A DNA stretch of 64,000 nucleotides, taken from NCBI RefSeq assembly GCF_002934235.1, contig NZ_PTIS01000008.1, positions 58,853 to 122,852 on the forward strand, written 5' to 3'. The notes below the pieces were generated by a model, which made no database searches, was not told the origin of the DNA, and was given only the letters and a program-made list of their open reading frames with translations. Position numbers and translations under genes: made by a program. The stretch is from Clostridium algidicarnis DSM 15099 (GTDB lineage: Bacteria > Bacillota > Clostridia > Clostridiales > Clostridiaceae). Below are positions 48,370 to 56,679 of this stretch, one piece after another (position 1 is the first letter of the stretch; each line of letters starts with the position of its first letter).

Positions 48370-48801
48370 ATGAATGGCAATGTTGAATTTTTAAATTACA
48401 TCCACCAAAATTCTGGAATGGGAACAGATACAATAAAACAACTAATTGGTATATGCAAAGATGAAGAGTATAAAAAGGTATTACACTCTCAATTAGCTGA
48501 GTACAAAATGATTCACTCTGCATCAGATCAAAAAATAAAACAGTTTAACAAAGATTCTAAAGATATTAATGTCTTTTCTAAGGTATCTAGTTATTTTATG
48601 ATCAACCTAAATACACTATTAGATAAAAGTCCTTCCCATATTTCAGAAATGCTGATTCAAGGTAGTACCATGGGTATTATAGATATCACAAAAAAGTTAA
48701 AGGAATACCCTAATGCAGATAAAGAAATCCGTGATTTAGCAAATAAGCTCTTAAAACTTGAACAAAATAATGTAGACCAATGCAAAAAGTATCTCCAATA
48801 A
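48370..48801 (+). CDS. Ferritin-like (DUF2383-type) helical protein
   Basis: 143 residues, nearly all helical. 'FLNYIHQNSGMGTDTIKQLIGICKDEEYKKVLHSQLAEYKMIHSASDQKI' and 'SEMLIQGSTMGIIDITKKLKEY' fit a four-helix bundle of the ferritin-like/DUF2383 sort. Metal ligands are not obvious. GGAGGTG precedes the ATG. Ends in a strong terminator. Confidence 0.6.
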   Translation: MNGNVEFLNYIHQNSGMGTDTIKQLIGICKDEEYKKVLHSQLAEYKMIHSASDQKIKQFNKDSKDINVFSKVSSYFMINLNTLLDKSPSHISEMLIQGSTMGIIDITKKLKEYPNADKEIRDLANKLLKLEQNNVDQCKKYLQ

Positions 48802-48872
48802 CTTATCATTAAATTCTGTTACATTGTATTTAAATAATCCTTTACTTATAGTTTGGGATTTATAAAGGTTTA

Positions 48873-48905
48873 GACCACTGAACCCGAATCAGTGGTCATT
48901 TTTTT
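48873..48905. terminator. Bidirectional terminator between convergent genes
   Basis: Perfect 9-bp stem GACCACTGA/TCAGTGGTC, loop ACCCGAA, followed by ATTTTTTTG on the plus strand. Confidence 0.85.
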
Positions 48906-48912
48906 GTCCATT

Positions 48913-49296
48913 TTATTTCTTCTTGAAAACATTGTTATCTTTATCTTTTATTTCACTTTCAGAAATAATTTCAAATTCCAAACTTAATCCATCTTTGTTA
49001 AATATTTTTATATTATTATCATTTTTTTCAACTTTTACATTTTTATGAGCACCCATATCATATATCTCTTCATACTTTTTGCCTTTTTCGATGTCTGTCT
49101 CATTTATATCTGGCTTTACGTTTATGTCTATAGATAATGAATCACTTGTAAATTTTAAAGCTAATAATTTATCACTAGATTCCCAGGTAGTATTTGAAAA
49201 TTCTTTAGTAATGTTTTTATTTGAGCAAGCAACACTAAGAGAAAAAATTATCAAACATAAAAATAATAAGGTTTTTTTGCTTAATTGATTAATCAT
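48913..49296 (-). CDS. Small lipoprotein
   Basis: 127 residues from the ATG at 49296 (AGAGGTG upstream); a frame seven codons longer exists. 'LLFLCLIIFSLSVAC' is a lipoprotein signal with a SVAC lipobox. The mature part has alternating strands ('TTWESSDKLLALKFTSDSLSIDINV') as in small beta-barrel surface proteins. Function unknown. Confidence 0.7.
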   Translation of the reverse strand: MINQLSKKTLLFLCLIIFSLSVACSNKNITKEFSNTTWESSDKLLALKFTSDSLSIDINVKPDINETDIEKGKKYEEIYDMGAHKNVKVEKNDNNIKIFNKDGLSLEFEIISESEIKDKDNNVFKKK

Positions 49297-49467
49297 ACTA
49301 AACACCTCTCCCTTCAAATCGCAAACTTGTTTTAATAAAAGAAATACTTTTCATAATATCCTTTTTAGTGCTATCTATTTTATTATATGATATAAAGTTT
49401 GAAATAGTTGTCGAAACTTGTCCGAGATAAATAATTTTCACTTTCTAAATTAATTTAAAAAGCCCCT

Positions 49468-49552
49468 TTATTCTTTTTCTTTTTCGCTCTCTAACATTAA
49501 TATTCTTTCTTTATTAGTATCTAACTCTTTTGCTATTTCTAAAATAGTATAC
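49468..49552 (-). pseudogene. C-terminal gene remnant cut by an IS end
   Basis: The frame reads 'TILEIAKELDTNKERILMLE' followed by SEKEKE and stop. It begins exactly where an IS605-type right end finishes (49553) and has no start codon, so it is the surviving 3' end of an interrupted gene. Identity unknown. The 49297-49995 gap holds this remnant, the IS end, a dispersed repeat and the promoter of the next gene. Confidence 0.5.
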
Positions 49553-49647
49553 GTGAACTACCACCACTTATAGAAGTGGATGGCTTCTTGGTCAATATCT
49601 CTAATGAGACAAGTTTACCCAAGCTATCAAGGTCAGAACCGCCCTCC
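49553..49647 (-). mobile_element. Orphan IS200/IS605-type right end (TnpB guide-RNA scaffold remnant)
   Basis: On the minus strand it shares GACCTTGATAGCTTGGGTAA ACTTG with the right end of the complete TnpB element at 54440-54465. It then reads ATTGACCAAGAAGC, a GTGG hairpin and TAGTTCAC at 49553. No tnpB is attached. It may be a deletion remnant or a free-standing guide RNA gene. Confidence 0.75.
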
Positions 49648-49658
49648 TTTAATTTTAA

Positions 49659-49752
49659 GATAGTGTTAACACTACCTTTGTTTTATTTATTTCAATCCAT
49701 GCTACTGCAAGGGCTTGTTCTATTTTAAACCTAAAAAACAATGCACCCCTCT
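49659..49752. repeat. Dispersed ~95-bp repeat, copy 1
   Basis: It matches 63906-64000 at nearly every base: GATAGTGTTAACACTA, then TTTGTTTTATTTATTTCAATC, the hairpin CCTTGC-AGTA-GCATGG (minus strand), and TTTTAAACCTAAAAAACAATG (runs abbreviated). It begins 12 bases beyond the IS right-end remnant. No coding capacity is evident. Confidence 0.7.
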
Positions 49753-49995
49753 TTTCTGATATAATTGTTGTATCGAATCCAACAAAAATCTCCAAAAAGG
49801 AATGTGTCATCATAAGTACAATTATATCAATATTAGTTACATATAATCGACTATTACTTTCACAAATAAATGAATTACTTATTTTCATTGCGAAAAACAT
49901 ACCTTTAAAGGCTACAAAATATGATATAACAAGCCCTAAATACAAAAAGCTTACTAATGATATGATACGAAAATAAAGTTAATTAGGAGGTACTT

Positions 49996-50568
49996 ATGAT
50001 AAAGAAATCATTAATAATAGCAGTATCAGGTGTTACAGCCGGTGGAAAAACAACCATAATAAACGAACTTAAGAAAAAAATGAAAAGTGCTAAATCACTT
50101 CATTTTGATGATTATGATTTTGAAGGAGAAGTTGATGATTTTCATCAATGGGTGATGAATGGAGCAGATTACAATGTATGGAACTTAGAACCACTAAAAA
50201 AAGATATATTGAAATTCATAGGAGATAATGAGGTTCAATATATTTTATTGGATTATCCATTTGCATATAAAAATGATTTGATTAAACCATTTATAGATTG
50301 TGCGATTTTCATTGACACTCCTTTAGATATTGCAATGGCAAGACGTGTGTTGCGTGATATGCTTAATGCTAATGGAGATGAAATCAGGGAAGATATGAGT
50401 TTTTATTTGAAATATGCGAGAATTGCATATGAAGAAATGCTAAAGACTATTCTGCCAAATTCGGATTATGTTATAGATGGCAGTATGCATTTAGGTGAGA
50501 TTGTCAAACAAGTTATGGATATAATAAAAATAAATTATGAGAGCAAAACGAATAAATTTAATTCGTAA
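49996..50568 (+). CDS. P-loop nucleoside/small-molecule kinase-like protein
   Basis: 190 residues. Walker A is GVTAGGKTT at 12-20, then 'HFDDYDFEG' and 'YILLDYPFAYKND', with a LID-like 'ARRVLRDML'. This resembles uridine-kinase or (d)NTP kinase folds of the AAA_33/cytidylate group. AGGAGG precedes the ATG. Substrate unknown. Followed by a hairpin at 50612-50638. Confidence 0.8.
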   Translation: MIKKSLIIAVSGVTAGGKTTIINELKKKMKSAKSLHFDDYDFEGEVDDFHQWVMNGADYNVWNLEPLKKDILKFIGDNEVQYILLDYPFAYKNDLIKPFIDCAIFIDTPLDIAMARRVLRDMLNANGDEIREDMSFYLKYARIAYEEMLKTILPNSDYVIDGSMHLGEIVKQVMDIIKINYESKTNKFNS

Positions 50569-50611
50569 TGTTCATAAAATGTGCACCAAATTGTAATTAA
50601 AAAATAATAGA

Positions 50612-50638
50612 TAGACTACATTCTTTATATGTAGTCTA
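50612..50638 (+). terminator. Hairpin after the kinase-like gene
   Basis: Perfect 9-bp stem TAGACTACA/TGTAGTCTA with a nine-base loop. The T-run is weak, so termination may be partial. Confidence 0.55.
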
Positions 50639-50703
50639 TACTCAATAATTGCAGCGTGTGTTACACTAGATATAAGAAGGAAGAAAACAATAAGGAGGCA
50701 TTT

Positions 50704-51066
50704 ATGAATATAGAAAAACTTATAAAGCAACTTGGTAAAGCACTTGCGTCAATGGTTATGCAAGAAGAGGTTACAATGTATTAAAACATTGATTTTGGAA
50801 ATGTGAATTCATTAACTATTCTACCTATAACATTAAAAAATCTTATCCTTAAAGGAGAGTACAATAAAGCGGAAAATGTTCTTTTCAATGAGGTAACAAA
50901 GCATCCATCAAAAGAGGTGTATAGTATTGCAGAGGATTTTTACAATATACTGCTTTCTAAAAGTGATGATGAATTAATAAAGAATAACTTTTCAAAATGT
51001 GAAATTTATCAAGGACTAAAAGATATCAAAAATATAATTGAAAAGTCTAAGTTAACGAAATTTTAA
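50704..51066 (+). pseudogene. DUF6483-type protein gene broken by one in-frame stop codon
   Basis: AAGGAGGC lies just upstream of the ATG. The first 26 codons read MNIEKLIKQLGKALASMVMQ then EEVTMY, followed by TAA at 50782. The same frame continues without a break: NIDFGN, then the 87 residues from 50803 ('LILKGEYNKAENVLFNEVTKHPSKEVYSIAEDFYN'...'CEIYQGLKDIKNII'). The two parts together make one protein of about 119 residues with the usual N-terminus and helical repeat of this family. A single nonsense change is the simplest explanation; restart at GTG 50803 lacks a ribosome site. Confidence 0.75.
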
Positions 51067-51195
51067 AAGTATACACCCCTGATCCATTGATACGTGCTTC
51101 TAATTCCACTTCATATTTGCCATTATCATCTGTATGCGTAACAAAAAGGTCCTTTTATAAAAACACTTAACCTTCCCCACATTCTTTGAAGGTTT

Positions 51196-51759
51196 TTATA
51201 ATCTATTATTATAAAGTAGATCATCTATAAATATCCCCCTAGCTTGAAGGGCTTTAATGTCTATAAATCCACATCTCATACAATAAGATTCATCGCTACT
51301 AGCATCCTTTTTTAGCCAACCTATGCCACTATAATTTAAGCAATAAGGCTTGTCTTTTAATGTATATTTAAATGCCTTTATGTTTAACCTTTGATGGCTT
51401 ATATTATAGTTTTTGCAGTAATCTAGTAATTTCCCATAAAACTTATTATAATTTATCCTAAGAATATATGCTCCGTCTTCATTAACATAGGTATCATAAT
51501 CTACCTTCCAAAGTAGTACTTTATTAAATGCCATGAGGTTCATAATCTGGAAGAACTTCTCGAAAGCTATCTCTCTCATTATTGGATTATCTTCTCTAAG
51601 ATTTGTCCCCCTCATTACAGAATCATTTTCTACTAGGCTTGCCCCACCAACTACTGAATTATTTAATATTAAGCTTGCTTTCCCTGTTATAGAATTACCT
51701 ACTTTTGAACCTTTTTCTTTAACTATAGAGCTACCACCCTTAAAATTTCTATCTAACAT
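51196..51759 (-). CDS. Unknown protein downstream of a phage-type dnaB
   Basis: 187 residues. The first 55 form a low-complexity repeat of strands ('GGSSIVKEKGSKVGNSITGKASLILNNSVVGGASL'). The rest is mixed, with 'NKVLLWKVDYDTYVNEDGAYILRINYNKFYGKLL' and a CMRC motif near the end. I do not recognise the family. It follows the dnaB-like gene in the same direction and probably belongs to the same decayed prophage-type module. Confidence 0.55.
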   Translation of the reverse strand: MLDRNFKGGSSIVKEKGSKVGNSITGKASLILNNSVVGGASLVENDSVMRGTNLREDNPIMREIAFEKFFQIMNLMAFNKVLLWKVDYDTYVNEDGAYILRINYNKFYGKLLDYCKNYNISHQRLNIKAFKYTLKDKPYCLNYSGIGWLKKDASSDESYCMRCGFIDIKALQARGIFIDDLLYNNRL

Positions 51760-51878
51760 TATAATTTCCTCCTTATATATTAATAATTTTTCTATGTTAA
51801 TAATGCTTTCTACAATTAATAACTTTTATATATTAATAGCTTTATATATTGATAATCTTTTATATATTAATAACATTT

Positions 51879-53021
51879 CTAAGAGCCTACACTTTGATAT
51901 TCCCCACTCCACTTCATTTTTACTGTGCCTACAGTACCATTTCTATGTTTACCTATTATAAATTCTATTAAATCTTTATCTTCACTATCTGGATTGTAGT
52001 ATTCATCTCTATATAAAAATATAACAAGGTCTGCATCTTGCTCTATGGCCCCTGATTCTCTAAGGTCCGACAGCATTGGCCTATGATTTGATCTAGATTC
52101 TGGAGCACGTGAAAGCTGTGATAATACAACTATTGTTATATCAAGTTCCTTTGCTAAAAGCTTTAGTTGCCTTGATATAAAGGATATATCTAAATTTCTA
52201 TTTTCCTTAAGCCTACCTATTTCTATAAGTTGAAGATAGTCAATAAACACCACATCCAAGCCCTTTTGAAACTTAATTCTCTTACATTCTGCCGTTATGC
52301 TCCTTAGTGTATAAATATCATTGAACATATGAAAGTTTGATTTAGATATTTTGTCACAAGCTCCTACTATTCTGCTCCACTGATCATCCTTTAACTTTCC
52401 AGTTTTTAAGGTCTTCATAGGTATAGTAGCTGAATTTGATAAAATCCTTTCAACGGTTGGTAACTGACCCATCTCTAAATGGAAAAATGCTACTTTAAGA
52501 TTACTTTTAATTGCCATATTAAGGGCCATAGTAAGGCTTACCAAGGACTTACCCATAGATGGTCTACCTGCTAATATATTTAAATTATGCCTTTCAAAAC
52601 CTCCAATAAAATTATCTAAATTACTAAGACCTGTTTTTAAGGTTAACCCTTGATCCTCACCCTTTAATCTTTTTTCTAGAATCATTAAATAGTTTTGAAG
52701 AATAATGTCCATATCCTCTACAGTTTTTTCCTTATTGCCAAGATTAATAAAGGAACTTTGGAGACAATCAACTACATCAAAGTACTTCTTCTCACCATTT
52801 GTCAAACTCTTTAAGGCAACTTGAAGTTCTTTTATAACCTTTCTATTATTAGACTTTTCTTTTACTATATTTGCATAGGATTCTATAAGTGAGGAGCTTG
52901 TCCCACTAGCTACTAGTTCTGAAATGTAGCTTATTCCTCCTATTTCCCCTGAAAATGAGTTTAGACTTTCAAACAAGGTTATAGGAGTTATATTTTCATT
53001 TTTACTATAAAGTTCTAACAT
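51879..53021 (-). CDS. dnaB: Phage-type replicative DNA helicase DnaB, N-terminally truncated
   Basis: 380 residues. The RecA-like helicase domain is intact: Walker A AGRPSMGKS at 151-159, 'FHLEMGQ', 'VFIDYLQLI', and 'VVLSQLSRAPESRSNHRPMLSDLRESGAIEQDADLV'. The N-terminal primase-binding domain starts abruptly. Upstream in the same frame, 'VIKDFYITSHKIIYKG' continues the DnaB fold, but a stop comes after about 26 codons and no start codon is found there. About 30-50 residues seem lost, together with the 3' end of the organiser gene. Confidence 0.78.
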   Translation of the reverse strand: MLELYSKNENITPITLFESLNSFSGEIGGISYISELVASGTSSSLIESYANIVKEKSNNRKVIKELQVALKSLTNGEKKYFDVVDCLQSSFINLGNKEKTVEDMDIILQNYLMILEKRLKGEDQGLTLKTGLSNLDNFIGGFERHNLNILAGRPSMGKSLVSLTMALNMAIKSNLKVAFFHLEMGQLPTVERILSNSATIPMKTLKTGKLKDDQWSRIVGACDKISKSNFHMFNDIYTLRSITAECKRIKFQKGLDVVFIDYLQLIEIGRLKENRNLDISFISRQLKLLAKELDITIVVLSQLSRAPESRSNHRPMLSDLRESGAIEQDADLVIFLYRDEYYNPDSEDKDLIEFIIGKHRNGTVGTVKMKWSGEYQSVGS

Positions 53022-53047
53022 GCCCTTATAAATGATTTTGTGACTTG

Positions 53048-53191
53048 TTATATAAAAATCTTTGATAACTTTTCCTTTGAGTGATCTTTTATTATGTCAA
53101 TATCTTCAAACATAGTATCTAAAGAGAACTTGGTGCTTTTACAAAGCTCATAAAACTTAGATAAAAAGCTTTTACTCTTTATTCTTTTAAC
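53048..53191 (-). pseudogene. 3' fragment of an interrupted replisome-organiser (DnaD-like) gene
   Basis: The frame reads 'VKRIKSKSFLSKFYELCKST' then KFSLDTMFEDIDIIKDHSKEK (abbreviated) and stops at 53048. Phrases like FYELCKS...LDTMFEDIDI are typical of phage replication organisers. Joining base 53191 to the 5' fragment at 54520 restores one frame of 132 codons plus stop. The C-terminus runs into the truncated dnaB. Confidence 0.75.
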
Positions 53192-53322
53192 AAAACGGGT
53201 GAAATTCTCCTATCCTCTGCAGGTGGGGGATGAATAGCCCTTATTATTTTAGGTTCGATACATAAAATAATAACCTTTTGACATAATACTATTAATGACT
53301 AATTATGAAAAGGGGTGATAAA

Positions 53323-54408
53323 ATGCTAAAGGCTTATAAATTCAGACTATATCCAAATGAAGAACAAAAAACATACCTAGCCAAAACTTTTGGATGCACT
53401 AGGTTTATCTATAATAAAATGTTAGCTGAAAGAATTAAGTCATATGAAGAAAATAAGGATCTAGATATTAAGTCGATAAAATATCCTACACCAGCACAAT
53501 ACAAAAGTGAATTTGAATGGCTAAAAGAAGTTGATAGCCTAGCACTGGCTAACGCTCAAATGAATTTAGATAAAGCATATAAGAACTTTTTTAGAGATAA
53601 ATCTGTTGGATTTCCGAGGTTCAAGAAGAAATCCAATACTAATAACTACACAACTAATAATCAGAATGGTACTGTATCCATTGAAAATAACCATATAAAA
53701 GTACCTAAACTAAAGTCTATGATTAAGATAGAGCAACATAGAAAGTTCAATGGACTGATTAAGTCTTGCACTATATCACAAGTACCCAGTGGTAAGTATT
53801 TTATATCTATATTAGTTGATACTGAGATTGCTCAGTTACCTAAAATGGATAATAAAATAGGTGTGGATCTAGGCATCAAGGAATTTGCAATAACAAGTGA
53901 TGGGGTGTTTTTCAGTAATGCTAAACACTTAAAGAGATCAGAAAAAAGGTTAGCTAAACTTCAAAAGGATTTATCAAGAAAACAAAAAGGTAGTAACAAT
54001 AGAAAGAAAGCAAGGTTGAAAGTTGCTAAATTGCATGAGAAAATATCAAACCAAAGGAAAGATATGCTTCACAAAGTAAGTACTCAATTAATTAACGAAA
54101 ACCAAGTTATAGTCATTGAGGACTTAAAGGTAAGTAATATGATAAAAAATCATAAATTAGCAAAATCAATAGCTGATGCTAGCTTCGCAGAGTTTAGAAG
54201 AATGCTCACTTATAAAGCAAAATGGTATGGTAGAGAAATCATAATAGCACCATCAAATTATGCAAGTAGTCAGCTATGTTCTAACTGTGGTAATAAATCA
54301 AGTCAAACAAAAGACTTATCCTGCAGAATCTATATATGTGCAGTATGTGGAATGATAATGGATAGAGATATAAATGCTGCTAAAAATCTACTAAAACTAG
54401 CAATATAA
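53323..54408 (+). CDS. tnpB: TnpB RNA-guided nuclease
   Basis: 361 residues from the ATG at 53323 (AAAAGGGGTGAT upstream). The RuvC residues are D182 (IGVDLGIKEF), E266 (VIEDLKV) and D349 (DRDINAAKN). A zinc finger has C319, C322, C339 and C342. Nothing is missing, so the nuclease should be active. TnpB cuts DNA guided by the right-end RNA next to a TAM and helps to keep the transposon. Possible promoter TTGACA at about 53277. Confidence 0.93.
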   Translation: MLKAYKFRLYPNEEQKTYLAKTFGCTRFIYNKMLAERIKSYEENKDLDIKSIKYPTPAQYKSEFEWLKEVDSLALANAQMNLDKAYKNFFRDKSVGFPRFKKKSNTNNYTTNNQNGTVSIENNHIKVPKLKSMIKIEQHRKFNGLIKSCTISQVPSGKYFISILVDTEIAQLPKMDNKIGVDLGIKEFAITSDGVFFSNAKHLKRSEKRLAKLQKDLSRKQKGSNNRKKARLKVAKLHEKISNQRKDMLHKVSTQLINENQVIVIEDLKVSNMIKNHKLAKSIADASFAEFRRMLTYKAKWYGREIIIAPSNYASSQLCSNCGNKSSQTKDLSCRIYICAVCGMIMDRDINAAKNLLKLAI

Positions 54409-54519
54409 TAAAAGATATATTGTTAGAGAGGTCGGTGCGACCTTGATAGCTTGGGTAAACTTGCTACAGTATTAGTATTGACCAAGAAGCTCACACCTCT
54501 TAGGTGGAGAGTAGTTCAC
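54409..54519 (+). ncRNA. Right-end guide RNA (reRNA/omegaRNA) of the TnpB element
   Basis: Sequence after tnpB forms GGTCG-GTG-CGACC, the shared TTGATAGCTTGGGTAAACTTG block, and a terminal stem with TAGTTCAC. In this family the RNA spans the 3' end of tnpB and the right end; the guide is the flank. Here the guide would start TATCATGATCTCCTCAGTC. The 5' end is inferred, not seen. Confidence 0.7.
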
Positions 54520-54774
54520 TATCATGATCTCCTCAGTCTTTTCATCATAAAGAATCTTTTCATCAGCTACAAACTTTTCAATCAATTCCATTACCCTGCC
54601 ATTACTTAATCCTGTCTCAAATGCAGCTACAGGAAGAGAAAATGAGTAAATACCACATTGACTACTACCTGGATTATTCATTAAGTATTGGTAAAAACTC
54701 TTTTCCTCAAAGGACAACTTTACAATGAAATTATCCCTCCAAAAATCCACCATAATGCTTCTATACTTTGCCAT
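54520..54774 (-). pseudogene. 5' fragment of the replisome-organiser gene split by the TnpB element
   Basis: 85 codons: 'MAKYRSIMVDFWRDNFIVKL' then a winged-helix pattern ('SFYQYLMNNPGSSQCGIYSFSLPVAAFETGLSNGRVMELIEKF'), ending ATA at 54520. The reading frame continues into the element for another 15 codons of junk. AGGAGG precedes the ATG. This is the N-terminal domain of a DnaD/replisome-organiser protein. It aligns in frame with the fragment at 53191. Confidence 0.78.
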
Positions 54775-54979
54775 ACTAAAACCTCCTTAATAGTAACTTC
54801 TCTAATCATTAAGTATGCAAAACTTAAAGAAGTTACACTAAGAATTTAAAATTAATTATATTTGTAGTTATATTTACAGTATCCAAGTTGTAAATATTGA
54901 AAATTATAAATAAATAGTGAAAGTAAAAAGAACTTACCTCACCCCTAACATCTGAAATTCTTATATTAAAACAGCAACA

Positions 54980-55033
54980 AAAAAGAGACCCTACTAAAAT
55001 AATCAAAAGATCATTTTAGTAGGGCCTCTTTTT
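54980..55033. terminator. Strong bidirectional terminator
   Basis: AAAAAGAGACCCTACTAAAAT pairs with ATTTTAGTAGGGCCTCTTTTT (one or two mismatches; run split by loop AATCAAAAGATC). T-runs at both ends. It lies in the 54775-55360 gap. Confidence 0.8.
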
Positions 55034-55044
55034 GCTCTTTAATG

Positions 55045-55208
55045 TTAATTTTCATAGTTATTATTATTCTTAACTATAATATTCTTTATTATTCATATTG
55101 ATATTTATATTATTATTGTTATTTATATTATTATCTTTATTGTTATTCTTATTTATATTATTTTTATTTATATTATTATTATTATTGTCATTGCCCCTTG
55201 TGAGGGGC
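55045..55208. repeat. ATT-rich microsatellite tract and short GC hairpin
   Basis: About 150 bases of ATT/TTATT repeats; on the minus strand this reads as mostly Asn codons. It is followed by GCCCCTTGTGAGGGGC (55193-55208), a perfect hairpin. The Asn-rich frame has no start codon or ribosome site. The remaining gap to 55360 is AT-rich with nothing recognisable. Confidence 0.6.
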
Positions 55209-55360
55209 TTATATTTTTTATATTTATGTAAATTTTAGATAATATGTAATCTGAGTGTGTTGCATATTTCCTAACAATACTATATATTATTACTTAGTAA
55301 TATATTGTAAAACTTGAGATTAATTTTATTTAATTAGAATATTAATAGGGGGGGATAATC

Positions 55361-55918
55361 ATGCCTATTCAACCAGTAATTCATACAGATAATTTACTAT
55401 TAAGACCATTTGAAATATCTGATTCCAGTAGGGTAAAAGAGCTCGCTGGAGATTCAAAAATAGCAACAACAACTCTCAATGTTCCACATCCCTACGAAGA
55501 TGGGATGGCAGAACTGTGGATTAATTCACATAAAGATATTTTCATTAATAAGAAAGGAATTATATATGCAATAATAAAAAAATACAGTAATGAACTAATA
55601 GGCACAGTAGCACTAATGATAAACAATATTCACAGAAAAGCAGAATTATCTTATTGGATTGGAGTTCCTTACTTTAATAAAGGGTATTGTACTGAATCAT
55701 CTAAAGCTCTTATAGAATATGGGTTTAAAGAGCTAAATTTAAATAAAATATATGCATTATGCATGGATTCTAATGTAGGTTCTTATAGAGTAATGGAAAA
55801 GATAGGAATGAAGTATGAAGGCACTCGTAAACAAGATGTTATAAAGAATGGAGTACCAAAAGATTTAAAAAGTTATGTAATTTTAAAAGAAGAATTTAAT
55901 AAAAGGGCTATATCTTAA
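55361..55918 (+). CDS. GNAT acetyltransferase, RimJ/RimL type
   Basis: 185 residues. 'LSYWIGVPYFNKGYCTESSKALIEYGFKELNLNKIYALCMDSNVGSYRVMEKIGMKYEGTRKQ' (abbreviated) is the RimJ/L acetyl-CoA region. GGGGGG precedes the ATG. Such proteins acetylate protein N-termini or small molecules; target unknown. Confidence 0.88.
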   Translation: MPIQPVIHTDNLLLRPFEISDSSRVKELAGDSKIATTTLNVPHPYEDGMAELWINSHKDIFINKKGIIYAIIKKYSNELIGTVALMINNIHRKAELSYWIGVPYFNKGYCTESSKALIEYGFKELNLNKIYALCMDSNVGSYRVMEKIGMKYEGTRKQDVIKNGVPKDLKSYVILKEEFNKRAIS

Positions 55919-55966
55919 TATAATATTAATAAATTTATATGAACTTTTTAAAATACTGTTCAATAT

Positions 55967-56016
55967 AAAAGATGAAGTCATTTATAGGTTTATCTCCTAC
56001 AACGCCTTCATCTTTT
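55967..56016. terminator. Terminator (GATGAAG hairpin family, copy 1)
   Basis: AAAAGATGAAG pairs with CTTCATCTTTT; a second copy with similar loop lies at 62735. It lies between convergent genes. Confidence 0.75.
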
Positions 56017-56064
56017 AATATCTAATTTACCTTTTTCAATGCTAAGCCTCTTTTTTGTTTAATT

Positions 56065-56676
56065 TTAATCTAACCCAAAATCCTCATTTATCATGTGGAT
56101 ACCCTCTTTCAGAGCAGTACATTTTCTCTGAATTTTGTCTATATCCAATTTCTCTAGAAAACCTTTTTCCCCTTTTATATAATGTTGCCTTCTTGTTCCT
56201 TTTCTAAAAAGTCCTTGCAATTCTTTATGTGTAAGCCTTTCTGGATTAGAATATGTTCTCTGTAAACTATCTGTATAGGACAAACCAATATAATCACATA
56301 TTCCTTCTAAATCATAGAAAAACCAGCTCTCTATCATTATTATAGCTTCAATATTTTCTATTTTCTTAACTTGTTTCTTATTTAAAGCTTTTTTTATTGC
56401 TTCACCATCAAACTCGGAAATATCACTTTTCATACCCTCTCTATCGGTAAAAGCATATACATATATGTCTAAACCTTTATTTTCTTTTTTATTTAAAAAG
56501 TAACCTAGCTCGCTTGCTATTCTTTTATTGATATTAGTTCCTGTTTCTAGGTTCTTGGTTTTATTCGGTACTCCTCTTAAGTACTTAAAAAAGATTCTTT
56601 TATAAAAAAGCTCCTCTGTATCCCCTTCATAAAATATATAAGCAAGTTTTTTACTTTTACCCAAAGTCTTATTCAT
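56065..56676 (-). CDS. RloB-like (TOPRIM-type) protein of an AAA ATPase pair
   Basis: 203 residues. 'LAYIFYEGDTEELFYKRIFFKYL' is the start typical of RloB/DUF4276-like proteins, with 'YVYAFTDREGMKSD' and 'IEAIIMIESWFFYDLEGI' as the acidic TOPRIM-like motifs. The start codon is three bases after the ATPase stop. Similar AAA plus RloB pairs occur in AbiL and PARIS-type defence. The catalytic role here is inferred. Confidence 0.8.
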   Translation of the reverse strand: MNKTLGKSKKLAYIFYEGDTEELFYKRIFFKYLRGVPNKTKNLETGTNINKRIASELGYFLNKKENKGLDIYVYAFTDREGMKSDISEFDGEAIKKALNKKQVKKIENIEAIIMIESWFFYDLEGICDYIGLSYTDSLQRTYSNPERLTHKELQGLFRKGTRRQHYIKGEKGFLEKLDIDKIQRKCTALKEGIHMINEDFGLD

Positions 56677-56679
56677 AAC

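Larger units (their letters stand above)
53192..54519 (+). mobile_element. TnpB-only IS200/IS605-family element (IS1341-like)
   Basis: Boundaries come from the frame restoration of the host gene. The left end has a subterminal hairpin ATCCTC-TGCAGGTG-GGGGAT at about 53210. The right end finishes in a stem and TAGTTCAC. The element carries tnpB only and no Y1 transposase, so it needs help in trans to move. Left flank is TTTTAAC, a possible TAM. Confidence 0.85.

Noticed and set aside
49655..49945. 96-codon open frame on the minus strand
   Set aside because: Overlaps the dispersed 95-bp repeat, lacks a ribosome site and reads as membrane-like random sequence.
50803..51066. Independent 87-residue gene from GTG
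   Set aside because: No ribosome site, and the upstream frame with a strong site continues into it apart from one stop codon.
54472..54774. Complete 100-residue protein
   Set aside because: The last 15 codons lie inside the TnpB right end, so it is a truncated gene and not a native small protein.
55045..55190. Asn-rich coding stretch on the minus strand
   Set aside because: It is a simple ATT repeat without start codon or ribosome site; likely low-complexity DNA.
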